Assembly: GCA_910586875.1 (NCBI GenBank)
Contig: CAJUJI010000008.1
Coordinates: 1-38,967 of the forward strand
Source: an uncultured Anaerotruncus sp.
GTDB taxonomy: Bacteria > Bacillota > Clostridia > Oscillospirales > Ruminococcaceae
Length of the DNA stretch: 38,967 nt
Direction of reading: 5' to 3'
Shown in pieces: positions 6,783 to 13,563 of the stretch. The number at the start of each line of letters is the position of its first letter. The first letter of the stretch is position 1. The notes under the pieces were generated by a model. That model ran no database searches. It was given only the letters and a program-made list of their open reading frames with translations, and had not been told where the DNA came from. The position numbers and the translations under genes are program-made.

Positions 6783-7750
6783 GCGCAAACCCCTCCTTTA
6801 TGCCTAAACTGTTGTTCAAAAAAGCAGCGCATCCCCTCGCAGGAGGCGACAAACTCGGCATGTTCTCCGTTGGTAAGCGGCATCTCAATCGCCTCGATCA
6901 CACCGTCCCGCCCCAGCACCACCGGAATTCCTGCAAAAATATCCTGTTGGCCATACTGCCCGCGCAGAAGGGTGGAAGCGGTTAAAATTCTGTGTTCATC
7001 ATAGATAACTGCTTTTATCATATCCACCAATGCCGCAGATATCCCAAACAGAATATCGCCCTTACCCTCAATGATGTTGCGCGCAGACAAACGCACCTCG
7101 CTGGCAATTTTGGTCAGATCCAGACGGCCATAGGTGTCGGGGTGCGTACGCATCAGCTCGAATAGCCGGTGCCCGCCCAGGCTGACCGCTGACCAGGGAA
7201 TCATCTGGCTTTCTCCATGCTCCCCCAGCACATACGCGTGAACCGAATGTGCGTCCAGGCTCAGTTTGCTGGACAAAATCCGCCGCAGCCGCAATGTATC
7301 CACCGCTGTGCCAGTACCAATCACCCGTTCGGCAGGCAGGCCGGTTCTTTCATACAAATAGCGGGTGACGATATCACATGGGTCGGATACACTGAACAGA
7401 ATCCCCTCAAAACCGCTCTTCATCAACGACTGCACCATTGTATCAGCGGCGCGGATCGCTGGCTCTATGGCATCGGCGCGCTTTTCCATCACCCTCGGCT
7501 CTCGCCCTGCACAAAATACCGCAACCTCAGCATCCCGGCAGTCCTCGTATCCGCCTGCATAAATATGCACCCTGTGTGGCAGCAATGGCTCCATATCCGA
7601 AAGATCCTGTGCATGTGCATATGCCTTCGGACGGTCGGTATCTAAAAGAACCATCTCGCTACAAAGACCCTGTACTGCCAACAGTTGCGCGCATTGGGAC
7701 CCTACATGCCCTGCGCCGATAATTACAATTTTTCTGGCTTTCAAACCCAT
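6779..7750 (-). CDS. L-lactate / L-2-hydroxyacid dehydrogenase family
   Basis: NAD-dependent enzyme of the LDH/MDH fold, 323 aa. It shows the Rossmann loop GAGHVG (12-17), catalytic His in GEHG (H178), Asp151 and Arg154 in AVDTLR, and Arg91 in EKR. Two positions differ from ordinary L-lactate dehydrogenase. The loop residue that is usually Gln, and selects pyruvate, is replaced within AGREPRVMEKR (Pro85 by my alignment). The usual VSNP is VSDP (Asp123). The substrate may therefore be a 2-oxo acid other than pyruvate, as in L-2-hydroxyisocaproate dehydrogenases. The start has an AAAGGAG site, and the gene is first of a two-gene unit with yitT. Confidence 0.85.
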   Translation of the reverse strand: MGLKARKIVIIGAGHVGSQCAQLLAVQGLCSEMVLLDTDRPKAYAHAQDLSDMEPLLPHRVHIYAGGYEDCRDAEVAVFCAGREPRVMEKRADAIEPAIRAADTMVQSLMKSGFEGILFSVSDPCDIVTRYLYERTGLPAERVIGTGTAVDTLRLRRILSSKLSLDAHSVHAYVLGEHGESQMIPWSAVSLGGHRLFELMRTHPDTYGRLDLTKIASEVRLSARNIIEGKGDILFGISAALVDMIKAVIYDEHRILTASTLLRGQYGQQDIFAGIPVVLGRDGVIEAIEMPLTNGEHAEFVASCEGMRCFFEQQFRHKGGVCA

Positions 7751-7785
7751 TCTGTCAGCTCCTTTTCCCCCTTCAGGTTTTCTTT

Positions 7786-7814
7786 ATTTTAATCCATCGG
7801 ACCACCAAAGTAAA
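7786..7814 (-). promoter_or_regulatory. Promoter of the hydroxyacid dehydrogenase-yitT unit
   Basis: On the minus strand, TTTACT (7809-7814), a 17-bp spacer and TAAAAT (7786-7791), about 35 bp before the ATG. Confidence 0.55.
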
Positions 7815-7926
7815 GCCTGTTCTCGGTTGTGCTACATATTTCAGCTAATATTCTAGGTTTTACACAAAAGCGCGCGCTCACCAGCAAAAATCTTCTGCAA
7901 AAGCAGCATGGACCATTCCGCCAGAT

Positions 7927-7952
7927 ATTCCTAATTTTGGTAAATTAGGAAT
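7927..7952 (-). other. Perfect 11-bp AT-rich hairpin over the sbcC stop
   Basis: ATTCCTAATTT (7927-7937) and AAATTAGGAAT (7942-7952) pair around a TGGT loop. The sbcC stop codon lies in the stem. There is no T-tract on the minus strand, so mRNA 3'-end protection is as likely as termination. Confidence 0.5.
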
Positions 7953-10581
7953 GTATCTCCAATCGACTCCCACCGCGCTCTTTGACCACCTCGATAGAGG
8001 CTTCGATACTTTCCCGCAGAGAGGTGACATGTGAAATAATTCCTACCAACCGTCGAGAGCCGCGCACCTGTGCAAGCACCTCCAGTGCATCATCAATCGA
8101 CTGTGGATCCAGCGAGCCAAACCCCTCGTCAATGAACATCGCATCCAACTGCACCCCGCCCGATTGTGATTGTACCACCGCCGCCAGCCCAAGCGCCAGC
8201 GCCAATGAGACCAGAAATTTTTCACCGCCGGACAGCCCCGCAACCGACCGCCGCTGTCCAGAATGCGCGTCGAGCACCTCCAAATCCAGACCTACCTTGC
8301 GGGTGCGGCCCACCCCCTCCAGGGTATGATACAGCCGGTAACGCCCGCCGTGAACATGTGCGAGCAACCGGTTTGCCTCGCCTGTCACCGATGCCAGCAT
8401 CACCCCCAAAAGATACCGTCGCAAACTTACGCCATTGTCTCCTCGCAGCAGTTTGCCAAATGCCGCCAGCTTATCCGCTCGCGCGCATTCCTGCGCCAGC
8501 TCGCCCGCTGTCTGCCGGATGGTCTGCAAATCCTCCTGCATCCGCTGGCAGGACTGCTGCTGTGCACCATATGCTTGATCCAGCTCAGATAGCGCTTGCT
8601 GCTGTGTCTGCACCAGCTGCCGCAGCTCCTCCAATGCCGGACGCTGCATCCCCTCCAGCCGGTCTGCCAGCTGTGCAACCTCCTGCTGCACGCGCAGCCG
8701 CTGATTGTTCCAGTTCAGCAGCTGTTCGGTCAGCTGGTCGATCTGTTGGTTCGGAAGTGCAGCGGCCTGCAAGGTTTCAGCAGTATCGCCTGTTTGCTCC
8801 AGCTGTGGGGCAAGCGCCTGCTCTGCATCCTGCACCTGCTTTTGCGCCCGCTGCTGCTCTTGCAGCAGCAGCGGCAGCGCGGCGGCGGCTTCCCTCTCCT
8901 GGATAGACAGCTCCTCTGCCTGCTTGTGTATGAGTATAAACCGCTGTGCTTGCTGTTCTATTTGAGTTTGCAAGTTAGAAAGCGTTTGATCCAGCGCTGC
9001 CAAATCCGCAATCTCCGCGTCGCGCTGCCCTTCCAGCAACAGATATTCTGCCTGTATACGCTCCCAGACAGCATCGGCCTGCGCCGCCTTCTGTGTGAGC
9101 TGCCGCTCCTGTTCCCGCCGCTGCTCCAATATCTGGCGCTGTTGGCGCAAGTGCGCCCCCAATTCGTCCAACCGCTCAGCGGAAACGTTCGATTGCGCCT
9201 GTGCGGACTGGGAAACCGCTGGCTGTGGATGGTGGACGCTTCCACAAACCGGGCAGCGCGCTCCCTCCTGCAAATCGCTTGCGAGTGCCACCGCTGAATC
9301 GCAGAGATATTGCTGCCAAGCTGTTTGCTGCTGTTGCTCCAATGCTTGACATTCCTGTTCCTGCGCGCTGCGCGCTTTGACCGCTTTCTCTGCCTGCTGG
9401 CGGGCTTGCTGTTGACCTGCCTTCGCTTTTATCTGCTTCTGCTTGATCTGCGCAAGATGCTGATAGCCCTCCCGCAACGGCTCCAACCTTCGCAAGCGTG
9501 CCTGCGCCGCTTCATAGGCCGGACGTTCCTTTTCCGCTGCTGTCTGATGCGCCTGCGCCTGCTCTAAACGCTGTCGCGCAAGCTCCGCCAACCTTTGCCC
9601 CTGTGATAGAGCCTGCGTGCGCCGGGCAAGCTCCTTCTGTGCCGTTTGCATCTGTGCAATCAGCGGGAGCGCTGCCTGTGCCTGCTTCGCCCGCTGGATG
9701 CGCTGCCGGATCTCCTCCATTTCCTGCGTCTGCGCATCCAACCGCAAGAGCTGCGCTTGATATCCGCTTAGCCGTTCAAACTGCGTGTCCAGTTGGGTCT
9801 GCGCCTCGTAAAGCTGACGCGCCTGCTCCAAACGCTGCTTTCCCTGCGCGCGTACCGTTTGCTTCTCTTCCAGCTGCACCAAGAGCTTTGATAACCGCTG
9901 CTCCAATTCCTCCATTTGTGTGCAGCCATGCCTGGAAAGCAACGCCTGTACCCCTGCCCTCTGCGCTTCCAAACGTTTATGCCAGCCTGACGCCTGGGCA
10001 CAAAGCCGCTCGGCAACCCGCTGCCACCGCTCAGCCTGGAATAGACTGACCAACACCGCCTCCTTATCCTCGCTTTTCGCGGTGAGCAGACGTTCAAACT
10101 GCCCCTGCGGAAGCAGCATCACCTGGCAGAACTGGCCGCAATCCAATCCGATCAATTGCTGCGCCTTCTGTTCCAAATCCTTCTGTTTCGGATTGGCAAA
10201 AAACGGAACAAATACCCCTTGCTCATCCAGATACCAACAGTTCTGCTCCTGCTGATACTCCAACGTGCCAGTACGTTTGCGGCGCACCCGCAGACAACGA
10301 GCAAACCGATACCGTTTACCCGCTAGCTCAAATACATACTCCACGCTGGTCTGTGCATCCTCCGGTGCACAAAGGCAGCGCATCTCCTTTAACTCCCCGC
10401 GCTGACCGCCGGAGCTGCGTCCATACAGCGCATAGGTCATCGCGTCCAACAGCGCGGTTTTGCCTGCGCCGGTCTCGCCGCGAATCAACAGCAATCCCGT
10501 CTGTAAAAATGGCGCAAACAAAACCTCCTGACGCTGTACATACGGCCCAAACGCTTCCACGGTGATCGAAATTGGCGTCAT
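7945..10581 (-). CDS. sbcC: Exonuclease subunit SbcC (Rad50-like ATPase)
   Basis: Large SMC-like ATPase, 878 aa, that works with SbcD to open and cut DNA hairpins and protein-blocked ends. Walker A GETGAGKT is at 35-42. A Gln/Ala/Glu-rich coiled coil takes up most of 190-740, with a zinc hook CPVCG near 442-446 at its tip. The ABC signature LSGGEKF (about 782-788) and Walker B with the D-loop in LDAMFIDEGFGSLD (about 809-822) complete the head. It is somewhat shorter than E. coli SbcC (1048 aa), the difference lying in the coils. It overlaps sbcD by four bases. Hairpin cleavage is pertinent in a genome this rich in long palindromes. Confidence 0.95.
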   Translation of the reverse strand: MTPISITVEAFGPYVQRQEVLFAPFLQTGLLLIRGETGAGKTALLDAMTYALYGRSSGGQRGELKEMRCLCAPEDAQTSVEYVFELAGKRYRFARCLRVRRKRTGTLEYQQEQNCWYLDEQGVFVPFFANPKQKDLEQKAQQLIGLDCGQFCQVMLLPQGQFERLLTAKSEDKEAVLVSLFQAERWQRVAERLCAQASGWHKRLEAQRAGVQALLSRHGCTQMEELEQRLSKLLVQLEEKQTVRAQGKQRLEQARQLYEAQTQLDTQFERLSGYQAQLLRLDAQTQEMEEIRQRIQRAKQAQAALPLIAQMQTAQKELARRTQALSQGQRLAELARQRLEQAQAHQTAAEKERPAYEAAQARLRRLEPLREGYQHLAQIKQKQIKAKAGQQQARQQAEKAVKARSAQEQECQALEQQQQTAWQQYLCDSAVALASDLQEGARCPVCGSVHHPQPAVSQSAQAQSNVSAERLDELGAHLRQQRQILEQRREQERQLTQKAAQADAVWERIQAEYLLLEGQRDAEIADLAALDQTLSNLQTQIEQQAQRFILIHKQAEELSIQEREAAAALPLLLQEQQRAQKQVQDAEQALAPQLEQTGDTAETLQAAALPNQQIDQLTEQLLNWNNQRLRVQQEVAQLADRLEGMQRPALEELRQLVQTQQQALSELDQAYGAQQQSCQRMQEDLQTIRQTAGELAQECARADKLAAFGKLLRGDNGVSLRRYLLGVMLASVTGEANRLLAHVHGGRYRLYHTLEGVGRTRKVGLDLEVLDAHSGQRRSVAGLSGGEKFLVSLALALGLAAVVQSQSGGVQLDAMFIDEGFGSLDPQSIDDALEVLAQVRGSRRLVGIISHVTSLRESIEASIEVVKERGGSRLEIHS

Positions 10582-11681
10582 GTTTGTTCCTCCTCCAATA
10601 GCGCAGCCTCAAACCAGCTCTTTTGCTCCTCGTCCGGCTGGCCGCCCGCAATTTCCTCATAAAAATGTGTCATCAAATCGGTGGGAGAGAGCGCCGAGAG
10701 CTGTTCTACCGTCAGCGTGGTACGACTGCCCTGTGGAGTGGTGCCGGTGAGCAAAAGCAAATTCGGACAGAGAACGCGCAGCTGTTCCAGCTTGTCCAGT
10801 CCAGCAGGCGTATCGGTCAGCTCGATTTTTAGATAATCCTGGCAGCCGCCCGACAGCCGCAGCTGCATCAACAGCGCTTCATAATTGCCGCGCAGCACCT
10901 GAAGCTGACGGGCCGCCTTTAGCGGTAATTCACACCGCTTTAATGTTACCGTATCCAACAAAATCGCGCATTTCTGCTGGCCCGCTTCGGCGAAGGAATA
11001 TTGCAGCGGAGAGCCGCTGTATTGAATATTAGGCGCTGGCGCCTGTGCACGGTGTAGATGCCCCAATGCCACATAATCAAACGCAGAAAACAAATCTGTC
11101 GGGATTCGGCTGCTCCCTCCAACCATCGCCGCGCGGTCGCTCTCTGAGGCAACCGCGCCCGCTACAAAGCAATGCCCGATTAGAAGATTGCGGTATCCTT
11201 GCACCGGATGCAGCCGCGAAAGCACCGCCTGCATCGCCTCAGCCATGCCGCGAATGTTGTCCTGTGGGTAAAGCGCGCGCGCCTCGTCTGCATTGAAATA
11301 CGGCAGTAGAAAAAATGCTGTATCCCCCAGTAGAATCGGCTCTAGGGAATCCTGCAACCGTCCCACAATGTATAAGCCACTTTTTTGTAGCAACGCACTG
11401 CACATGGATAACCGTTCTGCACCATCATGATTGCCCGCGCAAAGCAGTACCGGACGGTTGCAGTCCCGACAGAACAGTGTCATTGCGTCGGTGTAAAGCT
11501 TCACCGCCTCCGGATGGGCAATCGCATGATCAAAAATATCTCCGGCTAAAATCACTACATCGATTTGTTCTTTGTGTATGTGTTCAGCTAACTGCTCTAT
11601 CATTTTGCGTTGATCGTCCAGCAAGCTTATTCCATGCAGCTGAATGCCCAAATGCCAATCGGATGTATGTAAAATGCGCAT
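10578..11681 (-). CDS. sbcD: Exonuclease subunit SbcD (Mre11-like nuclease)
   Basis: Metallophosphoesterase nuclease partner of SbcC, 367 aa. The metal-binding motifs are TSDWHLG (6-12), GDIFD (about 47-51), GNHD (about 83-86), IGHC and GHLH (about 209-212). These are the two-metal centre of Mre11/SbcD. A capping domain fills the C-terminal third. The start has AGGGGG six bases upstream. It is the first gene of the sbcDC unit. Confidence 0.95.
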   Translation of the reverse strand: MRILHTSDWHLGIQLHGISLLDDQRKMIEQLAEHIHKEQIDVVILAGDIFDHAIAHPEAVKLYTDAMTLFCRDCNRPVLLCAGNHDGAERLSMCSALLQKSGLYIVGRLQDSLEPILLGDTAFFLLPYFNADEARALYPQDNIRGMAEAMQAVLSRLHPVQGYRNLLIGHCFVAGAVASESDRAAMVGGSSRIPTDLFSAFDYVALGHLHRAQAPAPNIQYSGSPLQYSFAEAGQQKCAILLDTVTLKRCELPLKAARQLQVLRGNYEALLMQLRLSGGCQDYLKIELTDTPAGLDKLEQLRVLCPNLLLLTGTTPQGSRTTLTVEQLSALSPTDLMTHFYEEIAGGQPDEEQKSWFEAALLEEEQT

Positions 11682-11702
11682 AAGATCCCCCTTGTAAAAA
11701 TG

Positions 11703-11730
11703 ATAGGGCGGCAGTTGCCTGCCACCCTAT
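11703..11730 (-). terminator. Hairpin upstream of sbcD, probable terminator or attenuator
   Basis: On the minus strand, ATAGGGTGGCAG pairs with CTGCCGCCCTAT (one G-T pair), followed by CATTTTTA, within 25 bp of the sbcD start. It would stop minus-strand transcripts coming from the siroheme gene, or attenuate sbcDC. Confidence 0.5.
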
Positions 11731-11790
11731 GTCTATGTGCCATAACACACAAATTTTGCTAACTCCCCCGCGCCATAGCACACAGGAAGT

Positions 11791-12083
11791 TTCGCCCATC
11801 TTTTCAAATGCAGCGAGCCTCACCAAAAGTTTCGCCCATCTTTTCAAATGCAGCGAGCCTCACCAAAAGTTTCGCCAGCCTTTTCAAATACAGCGAGCCT
11901 CACCAAAAGTTTCGCCAGCCTTTTCAAAGGCTGCGGATTCCAAAGGCAGCGCCTTTGGCCGCGCTTCGCAAAGCGCGGAACTCCTTTTCCGTAAAAGCGG
12001 ATTTTTGTGGGGTGAATTGCAGCGCATAGCGTTCGCTATGCACTGCAAGAGGGGTGCTTTTTGCAAGAGAAAAAGCACCCCTT
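11791..12083 (+). repeat. Modular palindromic repeat, copy R3, with a 40-bp tandem array
   Basis: The most complete plus-strand copy. It opens with three full 40-bp units (11791-11830, 11831-11870, 11871-11910) and a partial fourth to about 11935, each holding TTTCGCC and GCGAGCCTCACC. Next come the stem CCAAAGGCAGCGCCTTTGG (11940-11958), CGCGCTTCGCAAAGCGCG (11960-11977), GGAACTCCTTTTCCGT, GGATTTTTG and GGGTGAATTGC. A variable stem GCATAGC/GCTATGC follows, then the closing stem GGGGTGCTTTTT/AAAAAGCACCCC (about 12051-12082). It fills the sbcD to siroheme-gene gap and holds no gene. Confidence 0.85.
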
Positions 12084-12122
12084 GTGTCCCTTACCTGATG
12101 CCACCAGCAGCGATCACCGATC

Positions 12123-13061
12123 TTATGGGCGCACCTGAATCGGCGCCGCAAGGATCGACTCCTTTTCTGCCAGCAAGGTATCACCCAGCAGTTCCTGCTG
12201 TACCTTGTCCCAACCGATCCGGTCAATCATGTCACCAAACCGCTCTTTCACATAACCATACTTGCGGAATAGCAGCAGCGCCTTTTCCAATATGTCCATC
12301 GCTTCCTCTACCGAGTAAATGCCCGGCAGCTCGTTTGCGCTGCGATGCTTGCGGCCCCACTTGCCGCCCAGCACGATCTTTACCCCGTGCGCCTCATCCT
12401 CCAAGCACTGGAAATAGCAATTGCGGATACATTTACCGCAGGAGTTGCATTTTTCCCTGTCAATGGTAATCTTCCCATCCACCAGCTGCGGCGCACCCAT
12501 TTGGCAACCCTCGGTCACGATGCACTTCTTGCAGCCATGGCAGCGCTCCTCGTTGATCTGCGGGCGGCGCTGTCCAATCAATCCAAAATCGTTTAGATCC
12601 GGTTTTGCACAGTTGTTCGGGCAGCCCCCCACCGCAATTTTGAACTTGTGCGGCAGCGTGATTTCCGGATTCCAGCCCTCGTAAAAACGCTTGTGAATGC
12701 TCGCTGCAATTCCCTGTGTATCCACCTGGCCAAATACGCAGGTCGTACCCTTGCAGGAGGTCACCGGCCGGATCTTGTCGCCGGTGCCACCGGTATAAAG
12801 TCCTGCGGTTGCAAGCTGCTGCTGGAGCGCAGGAATATTTTCAAGCTTTACGCCCATAATCTCGATCGCTAAACGTACCGTCATTGCAACACGGCCATTG
12901 CCAAATTTTTCGGCAGCGGACGAAATACAAGCGAGCTGCTCACCTGTAAGTGTGCCATTGACGGTAATTACCCGCACATTAAATTCATCCTCGCTGTCCC
13001 GATTGAACAGACAGCCCATTGCCTTGACCCGTTTGATTTCATCTGGTTTTACCTTAGCCAT
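12123..13061 (-). CDS. Siroheme/4Fe-4S sulfite- or nitrite-reductase-like protein
   Basis: A 312-aa redox protein with a nitrite/sulfite reductase half followed by a two-cluster ferredoxin domain, an arrangement like AsrC of anaerobic sulfite reductase. Siroheme-4Fe4S ligands are C103 and C108 (TSCKGTTC) and C147 and C151 (GGCPNNC). Ferredoxin clusters are at CHGCKKC..C (174-186) and CNSCGKCIRNC (205-215). The start at 13061 has GGAGGA upstream. A longer open frame reaching 13463 runs through the promoter and opposite the alaS T-box and is rejected. No asrA, asrB or siroheme genes are nearby, so the electron donor and substrate are unknown. Confidence 0.88.
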   Translation of the reverse strand: MAKVKPDEIKRVKAMGCLFNRDSEDEFNVRVITVNGTLTGEQLACISSAAEKFGNGRVAMTVRLAIEIMGVKLENIPALQQQLATAGLYTGGTGDKIRPVTSCKGTTCVFGQVDTQGIAASIHKRFYEGWNPEITLPHKFKIAVGGCPNNCAKPDLNDFGLIGQRRPQINEERCHGCKKCIVTEGCQMGAPQLVDGKITIDREKCNSCGKCIRNCYFQCLEDEAHGVKIVLGGKWGRKHRSANELPGIYSVEEAMDILEKALLLFRKYGYVKERFGDMIDRIGWDKVQQELLGDTLLAEKESILAAPIQVRP

Positions 13062-13117
13062 GTAACTTCCTCCAAGCAGATATTTTAAGATCCCGATCCA
13101 CAGAATTATTTTTGTAT

Positions 13118-13146
13118 ATTTTACCATGAATCCAACCGTCTGACAA
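13118..13146 (-). promoter_or_regulatory. Promoter of the siroheme protein gene
   Basis: On the minus strand, TTGTCA (13141-13146), a 17-bp spacer and TAAAAT (13118-13123), about 57 bp before the ATG. Confidence 0.65.
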
Positions 13147-13261
13147 GCCTTTCTTTCCAGTATTTCCACCATCGGTGGCAAAATACATTCCGTATTGTTC
13201 AACCAACCAGGAACGCTGCTTTTAGCACCGCATCCCTCTTTAAACAGCCGGCGAAAATCTC

Positions 13262-13290
13262 TTGACATTTCGCCTTTACAGGTATATACT
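13262..13290 (+). promoter_or_regulatory. Promoter of the alaS T-box transcript
   Basis: Consensus TTGACA (13262-13267), a 17-bp spacer and TATACT (13285-13290), directly before the T-box leader. It diverges from the siroheme-gene promoter about 120 bp away. Confidence 0.85.
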
Positions 13291-13294
13291 AACA

Positions 13295-13526
13295 CCGTAT
13301 AGCGATGACGGGAAAAGCCGCTGTTCATCGGCCCAGAGAGGCGCGTATTTGCTGGAAGCGCGCCGCGTTTGCACAGCGGCAGGCCACCCCCGAGCTTTCC
13401 GGCGACGAGTCGGACGTGTGTGCATGGGAGCGTTAATCCCGTTTGAGTGGTGCGGCAACGCACAATTTGGGTGGTACCACGGAAAGATGCGCTTTTCGTC
13501 CCAGACAGGGGCGAGAAGCGTTTTTT
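13295..13526 (+). ncRNA. T-box riboswitch leader of alaS (alanine)
   Basis: Stem I carries AGAGAG (about 13335-13340), a hairpin GCGCG..CGCGC around TTTGCTGGAA, and the helix GCCGCTG/CAGCGGC. Directly 3' of that helix, GCC at 13383-13385 is the likely alanine specifier. The T-box motif GGGTGGTACCACG is at 13469-13481. A terminator pairs CGCTTTTCGTCCC (13490-13502) with GGGGCGAGAAGCG (13508-13520) before six T's. Uncharged tRNA-Ala would prevent termination and raise alaS expression. Confidence 0.9.
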
Positions 13527-13563
13527 GCATATCGCTGGAAATGAATAAGGAGAGATGAATCAA

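Noticed and set aside
8166-9297. Plus-strand open frames of 233-246 aa opposite sbcC
   Set aside because: The low-complexity Ala/Pro/Leu/Gln products are complements of the Gln/Ala coiled-coil codons of sbcC.
11791-11935. 40-bp repeats resembling a CRISPR array or a repeat protein gene
   Set aside because: There are no spacers. The open frame across it is a by-product of the repeat, with no ribosome site or protein-like composition.
13062-13463. N-terminal extension of the siroheme protein to 446 aa
   Set aside because: It runs through the gene's own promoter and antisense to the alaS T-box. A good ribosome site and the family's normal start are at 13061.
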